From the NCBI GenBank assembly GCA_003024785.1, contig PUQB01000320.1:1-64000 (forward strand): a stretch of DNA of 64,000 nucleotides. The letters run 5' to 3'. Below are positions 47,152 to 57,956 of this stretch, in pieces. The notes beneath the pieces were generated by a model, which worked only from the letters and a program-made list of their open reading frames with translations, was not told the DNA's origin and made no database searches. The stretch's first letter is position 1. Every line of letters begins with the position of its first letter. Both the position numbers and the translations under genes were made by a program. This DNA is from Selaginella tamariscina (lineage: Eukaryota > Streptophyta > Lycopodiopsida > Selaginellales > Selaginellaceae).

Positions 47152-48031
47152 CAATTTAAGTGACTTTGTTCCACCTTGGCTTGGCTGGCTTGACTGGAGA
47201 GTTCCCGAGTTTAAGAGAGTTCACCACAAGCAAGACAGTTCCTACAAAAGATGCTTGATGAGCACAAAGTAATGAGGCAGTGGAATCCAAAGATTTCATG
47301 GATCTCATGTTGACTTTGAACAAGATGGTGACAGAGGAGAAACGATTGTCAAAGCCACTGTCATGGTAATGTTTCCATTTCTTATTTATCTTGCTATATA
47401 TTGAGAATGGTTTAAACTGCAGGATTTGATTACAGCAGGAACAGACACAACTGCAACTGCGATAGAGTGGGCACTAGCAGAGCTTCTTCACAACCACCTA
47501 TGATGAAGAAAGCCCAGGACGAAATTAATCAAGTTGTGGGAAGTTCCCGCATGGTTCAAGAGTCAGACTTTGCAAAGTTAGAGTACTTGCAAGCCATTGT
47601 GAAGGAGACATTTCGGCTTCATTCTCCGAGTGTGATATTATTGCCTCGAATGTCCACCCAAGCTTGCAATGTTGCAGGGTATGACATTCCTAAGGGAACA
47701 CAGGTTTTGGTGAATACTTATGCCATGGGGATGTGTGGAAGGATCCTTTGCAGTTTATACCGAGAGATTTATTGGGAGTCCCATAGATGTCCGAGGCCAG
47801 GATTTAGAACTGATACCATTTGGCTCTGGTAGAAGAATATGCCCTGCTATGCCACTGGCAATGAAAGCCATTCACCTCATGTTGTCCAACTTGATCCATG
47901 GTTTTGACTGGAGTTTTGCACCTGGAAAGAAGCATGGTTTGGAGGATGTTTATAACAGTGTTGGGATGTTAAAGACTCCGCTCGAAGTAGTAGTTGCCCC
48001 AAAGCTCTCAAAAGAAGTGTACATTTCTTGA
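47152..48031 (+). pseudogene. Second P450, 3' part
   Basis: The protein resumes after the retrotransposon with LSDFVPPWLGWLDW. An intron lies at about 47367-47422. Then come the I-helix AGTDTTATAIEW, the ExxR box KETFRL and the haem loop FGSGRRICPA, whose last residue is Ala where Gly is usual. The end is at 48031. At least five frame breaks are visible (near 47235, 47290, 47492, 47728 and 47763), each explained by one base missing from a short run, mainly G or C. Even if these are consensus errors, the 12.7-kb insertion in the coding exon makes this copy non-functional unless the element is transcribed and removed. Confidence 0.85.
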
Positions 48032-48398
48032 AATGTTTTCTTAATACAAAAAATTGCTGCATAAGCATAACTCATATCTTCCAAGGATGTATTTGACTTC
48101 TCATTAATCAGCGATATGTTCGTCAAGAGAGCATTAAAGTCCACAAGTGTGTGTGGTGGAGTTTACTTCATGTATCACAGATACTTTTTCAAACCCTGTT
48201 ATAAGTTCAAATAAAGATATATTATTATTTCAATAATTTCTTCATAGTGATTGACACGTTTCAAGTTAAAAGCTACAGTATAACATATATATATATATAT
48301 ATATATATTCATTACAAGCATTACTGTCACTCAATAACGAATTGATCAGAAACTATCGTACCATTAATGAAATTTGAATGACTTAAAATTGTATTATG
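48032..48398. other. 3' flank of the second P450
   Basis: No gene is supported. A TA microsatellite lies at about 48284-48308. Sequence at about 48333-48360 (GATCAGAAACTAT) resembles the 3' flank of the FAD oxidase at about 26250. Confidence 0.55.
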
Positions 48399-48452
48399 TC
48401 ACTTGATTTTAAAGTTACGATCCTGCCTCCAGTTTTCACTTCCAACACAATG
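48399..48452 (-). pseudogene. 3' scrap of a second FAD-linked oxidase
   Basis: The minus strand encodes HCVGSENWRQDRNFKIK and a stop, nearly the same as the C-terminal HCVGSENWSQDLNCRIK of the oxidase at 26317-28135. Similarity stops upstream of this piece. It shows that the oxidase was once duplicated next to the second P450. Confidence 0.75.
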
Positions 48453-48801
48453 ATTCTTATTAATTTTATATACAAGCCGTAGTTACATAACTTTTATAGC
48501 ACTCGACAAATATAATTCTTATGTTCTACTAAAGTTTTGAAATATATTAAAATATTATTAAGATAAACTATTACAAATACATCTAGAAACTCTTGAAAAA
48601 TATTATTTGTCATGTGTTGAAACTACATGAATTCAAAAGGCATCATAGAATAGTCAAATGTTTGTACCTCATCTAAAATGCCGTCTTCTACTTATTTCCT
48701 AGGAAAATGCGAACCAGATTATATACATTTTAAATATTAATTTCAGTGAAATACTTGTGCTCAAGAGTTGTTCTAAAAGACTAGAAATTAGTGACAAAGA
48801 G
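48453..48801. other. AT-rich intergenic sequence
   Basis: I see nothing that supports a gene or repeat boundary. Confidence 0.55.
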
Positions 48802-49408
48802 TGTTAGGGTCGTAGTTAATCATTTAGAGGTTTCTTAATTATGTTTATTTCTTGGGGCATATAATGGGAAAAACACTATATATATATATATAGTGAGAAA
48901 AATGAGAGTCGGATGGAAATACAGAAATGCATTCACTATCGTAATACGACGTGTTTACTATCGTAATACGATGCTTAGGACAGAGTATGACACATCAGGA
49001 TAAGTAAGGAGTTACGATAGCTAATAGGACAAGGTTAGAAGGAAGTTATGATAACCGTTAGTATGTGAACATGAGAAAGGAAATAAATAGACTAGAATAG
49101 GACTAGGAAAGCATCCTGAATATATTGTATATTGTACCATGTGCCATGTGTAGACATAATATAAGCTTCATTTACTCTCAATGTCTTTATTACTTATTAC
49201 TCTGTTTTGATGTATATTATTCACTTCTCAGCACTATGATGGGAATTGCAGTACTGCTACCTGCTACATGCCTTGCCATCCTTACTCTTTCCTGACTTTC
49301 TAAAGTCTAATCTGAATTCTCTCTTCATCTTTTCATATTCCGATAGTCCCTTAATATGATGGCAACCATAACTATGTTTTAGGCGTTTAGGATTTTCTTT
49401 ATTTAACA
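48802..49408 (+). repeat. 5' LTR of the second gypsy element
   Basis: This LTR begins TGTTAGGGTCGTAGTTAATC and ends with GGCGTTTAGGATTTTC and TTTAACA. Its partner at 57343-57956 shares the same order throughout. Confidence 0.88.
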
Positions 49409-49949
49409 TATGGTGACCATGAAGGGATGATTGTATTAGCAAGTAACTAACAATGTATATGTAGAAGTATTAGGATGGATAGACCCATACCCAAGAAGTG
49501 TTAGAAGAGAAATTATGGTGGAAAGAAATTTGAGATATTCCACAGACTCTGAAGTGAATACTTGATACGATCAAGACAATTATCGCAGAGACAAAAACAC
49601 TCAACACAAGACAACACAAAAATGGATCTGTTGCATCTAGTAGTAAGTGAATTGATGATTACCAATGAATTCTTGCAAAACGGTAATGATACGAAGAGAT
49701 AAGACAAAGACAACAACGAGAACACGATGAGCAAATACTTACGACAACAAGCCGTAATTTGAGACCTAAAGAAGGTTGGAGGAATGAGAGACAGAGATGT
49801 AAGGAGCAATTAGGAGCACGAAGAGAGGTGCAACGACAATTGGAATACAATAGTCTATAAAGAAGAGGACAACAAACAAGGAATACGAAGATAGGGAAGT
49901 ATACATGCCGACGCGAGAATACTGGGATCTACTACAATTGAGGCCCCTG

Positions 49950-51045
49950 GGATGGGAACATTAACGATTAGAGGAAAGTAGTACCTCTACCTTTTCAAGT
50001 TTGGAAACGAGGATATGAATTGGTATATTCAACAATTTGAAAAGGCATGTGAAGCAATGAATTCACAGATGAAAATGAGAAGCTCCGCATATTCCCATTC
50101 ACACTTAAGGGAGATGCCAGTGATTAGTATTATGAGAATGCCATCAAATTGATAAGTACGACACATTACTCGTGTTGTTCAAGAACTACTATGATCGGAA
50201 GTACGCAACAAGATCCACAATTCAGCACAAGAATTACGGCAGGGACCTATAGAGGTGGTTGAGGATTACACACACAGATTCTAAAGAATATACAATCGCT
50301 GAAGTGGGAAACGTTAGTGATAAATTGGCAAGAAATGGTATATCAATAGACTATGAGACAGCCTACAACTCCAAGTTCGATTGATGAAACCACATGACCT
50401 AAGAGATGCAATAAAAGAGGCTGAACAAATCAAAAATACTAATACCACCAAGATACATAGAGGATAATGAATGGGAACCATGAAGTCAGCAAAAGAAGAG
50501 AATGAGATACGAGCACGACAAGAGCAGTATTGTGCACAAATGCAAGAATGAAGGAGATACCCATGTGTCAGATGTGTGGAGGGAAGAACATGAAGCAAGA
50601 CAATGCTAAAATATGGGGATACAAACCACAACCAACAAATGGGTTGAACGATACCCACCACCACCAAGATGGGAAAACACTAGGAATATGAACTCATATG
50701 ACTATCCCTAAATTTGGAAATACCAACTCATATGACTATCCACAACGGCCGTATAATGGAGAACGAAGAACGGAATGGAAGGAGATACCTCACAAATCAG
50801 GGTCATATTATCGGCAAAACAACCCACAAGGAAGACAACCTCTATTGCCAGCCCCAATGCAAGCCAGACCACCTTTATTCCCACCAATACTGGCTCCACC
50901 AACACACATGGTCCGAATCCAATGTGACATGTTTCAAATGTGGCAAGAAAAGGAACATTATTTCACTTAATGTAATAGCTAATAATATTTGATGCTACAT
51001 GTGTGGAGAAATGGGACATTACTCATCGGAATGCCCAACGTGAAA
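49950..51045 (+). pseudogene. Gag and zinc-knuckle remnant of the second gypsy element
   Basis: Broken frames give FKFGNEDMNWYIQQFEKACE (about 49995-50055), then a Gag-like middle part and two CCHC-like knuckles: a damaged one near 50925-50965 and a clean CYMCGEMGHYSSEC at about 50994-51036. Confidence 0.65.
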
Positions 51046-51579
51046 TTAACATCGGAGTATCGCCCACAAAAACAACAACAGAAATTAAAGTCCAATAAGA
51101 AGATGATCAAGAAGAAGATCTGGAGGAACGTAATCACGAATGCATGTGGGAAGAAGATACGGAGTTACCCTCAACATAAGCATATGCAATAACACAAGCT
51201 AAATGAGTACAGGTAGAAACAAGTAAAGAAGAACTGATACGTAAAAACTGGGAGAAAAAGAAAGCTATAGTGCAAAGAGTGGCAGATCAAATTCAAAAAA
51301 TACAACAAGACGAAATGAAGATCTTGTACCAACAAAGCAGTGGGCAATCCCAAGAGTCCACATCAGTAGTACCAGTTAGAGATCATATTGTCGTCATCAT
51401 ATTACAACAACCCGTACAGCTAAATATAAAAGAGTTACTAACACTAGCACCGTTTTTATGAACTCAAATAGCTTGAACACAAGCAATATTCAACATGAAA
51501 TAGCTCGGTGGAGGTCAATATGACCAAAGTTCTTAGAGCAATGATTGCTGCACACATCGATAAAACAACATTCGTAACA

Positions 51580-53765
51580 TACCCATTGATGGGGGCTCAG
51601 GACTTAACATTATCGAAGAGCAAACCTACAAGGACCTAGGTTTGGGTCCATAGAAACTGCACCATTCTTGGTACAAATGGTTGATCAAAGGAAGTATGAC
51701 CTGTTGGTATAATCAAATTTGTATTTATGAAATTGCAAGGATCAAGTTTAAGGTCTTTGGTCGTACTACGTATTGCACAGACTAGCAAACCATACCAATT
51801 TCATTAGAAAAACCATGGTTACGAGATGCCAAAGTACAGCATCATTAGGAAGATGATGAAATGGTACTCTACAAGAATGGACAAGAAGCAGTTATTATAA
51901 ACACAAAAAGAAACAAATTGAGCGACTAACCCGACCTTGCGAATGGAAGATTACGACTGGCACATAAATACGGAAGAAGAAAAAGTTTTATTCATAAAAA
52001 TAGCACAAGCTAATTCATATCAAATGACACCAAAAGATGAAACAACGTTAATCAAAGTAAAATTATAACCACCAATGATCAATAGTACAACATATAGATA
52101 TTCTTGGATTAACTGACAAGTTCAAACAACCCACACAACAACAATTGCAATTTAAAATCAAGCGTAAACAAATATCACGAACCCAACAGAAATTGAAAAT
52201 TATGAGTAATGAAAAGACTGAGGAAGTAAAAATCAAAATATGACATGTACCACGCAAAGTACAAATAACAGTCAACCTCAAACCGAAATATAGAAAATTG
52301 ATGGACGTACTATGTCAAAATGCTAATGTCTTTGCTTGGAGTTACAAGAATCTCAAGGGGGTTCCACCAACAATTTGTACTCACAAAATAGAATTACTAT
52401 CACATGCGATATTTAGGAAACAACAAGCCTACCGTATGAACTCAACATTCCTGGTGAAAGTTAAAGAAGAAGTAGACAAGTGATTACAAGCCGGATTCAT
52501 ATATTCAATCGAAAATTCACAATGGTTATCACCAATAGTCGTAGTATAAAGAGAAAAACGGCAAATTATGAATCTGCGTCAACTATAAGAAATTAAATGA
52601 CGTAACTAAATAAGATACGTATCTGATACCTTCACCAAAGAGTTGTTGGATTACGGTAGCGGAACATGACATATATTCCTTTTTAAACGGATTTTTGGAT
52701 ATAACTAGGTACAAGTGGAGCCAACAAATTAATTAAAATAGCATTCATTAGTCTTTGGAGTGCATATGTATATCAAGTTATACCGTTTGGGTTATGTAAT
52801 GCGCCATTCACCTTAGCGTTTGGTTAGTGAACTTTTCAAGATTATGTGACAAACATTTATGAAGATTTTCCTGGATGATTTCAGCATTTACGAACCAAGG
52901 ACGATCATTTAGATTGTTTAACCAAGTGTTTTGGGAAATGTCTATTAAACAATATAGCTCTAAATCTAGAGAAGTGCGTATTTTGTGTAAAATTAGGGCC
53001 ACATTATATGCAAAGACAAGATAATGGTCGACCAAGATAAAGTCAGAGTAATACAAACTATGCAACCTCTTAAAGATGTCAACAGAATACTGCAGTTACT
53101 TAATAAAATGGGATATTATCGTCGATCTATCAAAAATTATGCTGCAATAGCAAAGCCATTAACTATGTTGTTAAGAAAAGGACAACCCTTCACGTGGAAC
53201 CCGGAATGTGAGCAAAATTTTCAAACTTTGAAACAAGCATTAATGAAAGCGCCTATTCTCGCTAGCCCAAATTGGACACAAGAATTTCATGTTAAGTAGA
53301 TGCATCCTCTTACACCATTGGATGCATATTAATGCAACACAAAGACGGGAAAGATCGTCCGTTATATTATGCTAGTCGAAGATTAGTACCTACAGAAGAG
53401 AATTACACAACTACAAATAAAGAAGCACTCATAATGGTCTATGCTGCCAAGAAATGTTGACATTATCTGCTAGCAAATAAGGTAAAATTCATTGTGGATC
53501 ATCAAGCACTTATACATTTAGTGAGTAAGAGGAAACTTGAAAGAAGGTTAGTACGATGGTTTTTTATTATTGCAAGAATTCGATTTTTAAATCATTCACA
53601 AACCAGACATGCTACACCAACAAGCCAATTTCTTGAGTTGCATTACGAATAAGGAAGATGATGTTGGCATTAATGATGACCTACTAGATGCAAATTTATT
53701 CCAAATGGAACAAGAGCAACCAAAACGGTACTACCAGCAAGGATATTTACGAGATATTGACAATT
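51580..53765 (+). pseudogene. Protease, reverse transcriptase and RNase H remnants
   Basis: A protease-like GGSGLNIIEEQTYKDLGL lies at about 51590-51645. Reverse transcriptase begins near 52298 (DVLCQNANVFAWSYKNLKGV) and includes FGLCNAPFTLAF near 52788. RNase H follows from about 53020 (LLNKMGYYRRSIKNYAAIAK, then RKGQPFTWN). Stops separate all pieces. Confidence 0.75.
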
Positions 53766-53969
53766 TATAACTATCGGACTAGCACTAGAGAAATACACAT
53801 CACCAAACAACACAAGTAATAGTCTTATGATCCAAACCGTACTGCATAATCATAAGCATACTTTACAAGAAGGGAAGAGATGAAGGCAATGGAAAATCAG
53901 ATACTACCAACAAAATATTAAAGACAGTACTACCTATAAAGTGGTTACAAAATTTACATAATTTCAACT

Positions 53970-54170
53970 AATATACGGATTGGAAGCAATTACACCCATT
54001 GAATACATCATATCATCATTACAAATGTTATTAGAATATGATATTGGTGAACCAGAACAAGTTAGACAAAGATTATTACAATTCGAAAAGCTTGATGAGA
54101 AAGACAGCAAGCAGTCTTTAACATTCAAGCTATCCAAACTCGCATTAAGGCATGGCATGATCGACTTCGA
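53970..54170 (+). pseudogene. Integrase C-terminal remnant
   Basis: The frame YGLEAITPIEYI follows the usual gypsy YGxEAVLPIE phrase and continues with QVRQRLLQFEKLDEKD to the point where the TIR element is inserted. Confidence 0.6.
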
Positions 54171-54999
54171 AGCATAGTTATGAACACGGCCAGGATCCCA
54201 GTCGTGTTCCTACGGCCGTGTTTGTGAACAGTGTGTCATGTTACAAACACAAGCCATGATCCCGGCGACCACAGTCGAGATCACGGCCCGTGTTCGTAAC
54301 ATAAACACTATTTAGAATATTCTTGGTTGAATATACTTGCATAATATTTTTTTAGGGCGCACGGCATCACACAGGAACGGCAGCAACAATCCAAGACACA
54401 ACAAGCATGGCGCAGCAATTCAACACTGTAAAAGCATCTTTTTCGCGACAATGGTAATTTTGTATATATAATCATGTACATTTGCATATATATGTATGAG
54501 AATACTTATAAACACACACCACACACATATATGTTATATAAAATTTAAACTACAACATGTAAAAACGTGGAGTTTTAGATAATATGTACAACATATCTAA
54601 ATATTATATTCTTATATAAGCTAGACATGTATATGATGTATTTTTTTTATTTTATTTCTTTTTTGAAGAATGCAGCATATTTATAAGAGAGGTTTTGGCA
54701 ACCAGCTTATATATGATAAAAAACATATTTTAAGGTTAATGTATACATAATTTGGCATGTATATGTTTCTTTAAATACATATTATTTCTTTGAGTTTTAT
54801 ATTTATTAATTAATTAAGGTTTATTTTATTATGGTTAATATAAAAGTGATTGTGTGCAAGCTAGAATATTCACTAGAATATTCATTAATATTCACTAGAA
54901 TATTCGTGAGCCATCGTGAGCCGTGATCGTGTTCCGTGGTCGGGTTCTTGGAATCTGAGGCTCGTGTTTGTGTTCCGTGTTTGTGTTAGTAACTATGCT
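54171..54999. mobile_element. Non-autonomous TIR element inside the second gypsy element
   Basis: The ends are inverted copies of AGCATAGTTA, followed by similar AACAC-rich sequence containing ACACGG. Inside are repeated GTGTTCGTGTTCCGTG-like words and a GAATATTC-rich stretch near 54868-54905. Retrotransposon sequence stops and resumes at the two edges. It has no coding capacity. Confidence 0.7.
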
Positions 55000-57342
55000 T
55001 TAAAGAGTACAACAACGACCCGTATTTCAAGTTGATGAAATGATATAGCATTACCGAGAAAATCTCCAACCCATCGAACATAAGTTCAAGTCTAAATGGT
55101 ATGATCCATACATTATTACTGATATACAATCTAACAACACTGTCACTCTTATGGACGATATGACATAAGTCCTACTTACAATGAATGCAAACCGCATACA
55201 AAAGTACACCTCAAATAAGCCAGAAGACGATCTCAAAAGCAAGTCGAAAGACAATCTCGAAGACACCAATTGCAATCCACATAATTTGAACAATGTCATA
55301 ATGCAGCCTTGGATGAAAATCCACAAGAAGAAAAGAACATTCCAGTCTGGAGGATAGACGTAAGCAAAATCTTTTCGAAACATCGACAAGATAATTCACA
55401 CGAGTGGGATACAAATTCCAACAAAAGGCGAAATTTGAGAAACACATTATCCAATGCTAAATCTACCGAAGACCAAGGAGTTTACATAGCAGACAAATCA
55501 GAAATCGACACGTGTACTACCCAGAAATATCTAACATGCCATAAATATAACGAGCATAAAATGAACAAACACAGTCGACACACGCACTAGGTTTCACAAT
55601 TTTCCCTCTTCCATTTCTCACACACATCTTTCCATTCTTATATAGTCTACTTCTCAGTCACTTTCTATACAGAATTCAAGTTCCACAAATGAACTCACTA
55701 ACACAACGAGCACCTCCGCTATAGCACAGCATTCCGAGTTCCAATCCTAACCCACTTTACCAATCTCACTAGTGTTGTATCGTGTTCTTCACCATCACTG
55801 ACTCTAACCTCTGACATAAAGAATAGATACAATGCAAGCAACTAAAAAAGTATTTTGACACATTTGTTCATAAGCGATTGGATGAGTAGGGAGAGCAGTT
55901 AGTCAATCAAGCAATTAAGGCTTATGCACCACAACTCAAAGCCTTACAACTCTACGGCGGGATTCGCATTTACAAGTAAGCTCATTAGATATGTGTTTGA
56001 ATTACCAGATCCAGAAGTGTCTTTCGGCCCAATTTCACATGTCCACACATACATTCAAGTGTACACCAATAACTACAACAAATTCCTCCAAAAATAGAGA
56101 ATTGCCAATGCAACACCAACATCCGTATTATGGGAGCCCCATAAGAATCGCATCAAGGCGATCATCACCGCATTTGCTTTCCGACGGACTCCCACATGAT
56201 TCAACAAGGAAATCGAGTAGGATTGAGGAGAACTCATCGTACTAGAATTGCAACACGAGCTACAAACTCTACACAACCCAAAAGCAAGGATAAGGAGACA
56301 ACCATATTTCCAATCCTTCATCAGATTCTAACAACATTGCATATTACGCATGCAGTTTTAGCACCATCAGGCACATCGATAATCACAACAAGGATGTCTT
56401 TTTGGTTAGGGCTCACCACACAATATCCAGACAATATTTTTGACAATCATAATTTGGATGCAATACTCCCAGTCAAGCCTAAGAAGCGACCAAGATTCCA
56501 AGCAAGGAAACTAGAATAGGCGCAACTGCACGAACCAGCATACCAGTTTGTGGATGATGAGGACGAAGATGATCAAGTATTGTAAAGGAGACCGTTGCCA
56601 TGAGGAGACATTCGAAGGATGCACACAAAGCACACAACACCAACTCATGTAACACACATGGAATGTGATAACACAACACCAATAATCATCTGCACATGAG
56701 GTATGAACTACGACCGAGGAGCCACATCAAGAACAGCATTCACTATCACTGACCCTGGACACCAAGCCAAGAATGACACTCACCATAAAGGCAAGGAGCA
56801 AGAACCCCTCTCCGAACCACAACACTGGGGCATCATGCTACAGACCGATAAGAGCGCGACACACAGAAGTTCCAAGCATACATGAGATCAAACAGCTTCA
56901 CCCGCACTATGCACTCCGGATCAACCAACATAAGACACCACAAATGACGTCAGTCTCAAGGGTCAGCTTTCACATCTACGCACCGTAGTTAACACTTGAA
57001 TCATCTAGTAGATGTTCATTGCGGGGAGACAACACTCACACAACAACTCCATGATCCTTGTAATTCCATGGACATGCAACTTCAGGAACAATCAAACACA
57101 TCCATTGCCTATATGAACAACATAAATACTCATGGACATGATGCATACACATGGTGAGTAGATATGTAACATCAATGCTCTTCAACCCAACCAATACCAC
57201 GGCTACAAACGGCATAGAAGAACTCCGCAAACTATGCAAGAAGAACCACAAGCTTAAAACCGTAGTAGCTTCTATCTGTGGGACAACAATGGGGCCATCA
57301 TAAGGTTGCATCGGGGCGATACAACAGTTCTAGTCCGGGGGA
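55000..57342 (+). other. 3' internal region of the second gypsy element
   Basis: This region holds several short open frames of Asn/Thr/His-rich composition and no recognised domain. A faint coding signal lies near 55830-56600 (KRLDE, KAYAPQLKALQLYGGIRIYK), which could be an extra ORF of the kind found in some large gypsy lineages. I cannot assign a function. Confidence 0.45.
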
Positions 57343-57956
57343 TGTTAGGATCGTAGTTAGTCATCTAGAGGTTTCCTAGTTATGTTTTCTTTGGGCATAT
57401 AATGGGAAAACACCAAATATAATATTATATATACTGTGAGGAAAACAAGAGTCAGATGGAAATACAAAAATACAGTCATTATCATAATATGATGCTTACA
57501 GTTGTAATATGATGCTTAGGATAGAGTACGGCACATCAAGATAAGGATGAGTTACGATAATTAACAGGATAAGGCTAGAAGGAAGTTATGATAATTGCTA
57601 GTACGGGAACAGGAGAAAGGGAATAAATAGACCAGAATAGGATGGAAAGCATCCCGAGTATACTGTATATTGTACCATGTGCCATGTGTGGACATAATAT
57701 AAGTTTCATCTTACTTTTAATATGTCTTTACTTACTACTTATTACTCTGTTTTTAAGTATACTATTCACTCTCAGCACTGTGACGGGATCCACAATACTG
57801 CTACCTGCTACATACCTTGCCATCCTTACCCTTTCCCAAGCTTTTAAAGTTTAATCTGAATTTCTCTCTATCTTTCCATATTTTGATAATCCCTTAATAT
57901 GGGCTATCGGTGGTGGCCACAACTATGTTTTAGGCGTTTAGGATTTTCTTTGTTCA
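57343..57956 (+). repeat. 3' LTR of the second gypsy element
   Basis: Starts TGTTAGGATCGTAGTTAGTC and ends TTTTCTTTGTTCA. It pairs with 48802-49408 and has diverged by numerous substitutions and small indels. Confidence 0.88.

Larger units (their letters stand above)
48802..57956 (+). mobile_element. Second Ty3/gypsy retrotransposon, old and decayed
   Basis: LTRs at 48802-49408 and 57343-57956 bound 9.2 kb. The internal order is gag, zinc knuckle, protease, reverse transcriptase and RNase H, then an integrase C-terminal remnant, then about 2.3 kb of unknown 3' sequence. Stops are frequent. The integrase zinc finger and core appear to be missing between about 53770 and 53960. A separate TIR element is inserted at 54171-54999. 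A purine-rich CCGGGGGA precedes the 3' LTR. The LTRs are clearly diverged, so this insertion is older than the copia element. Confidence 0.88.
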
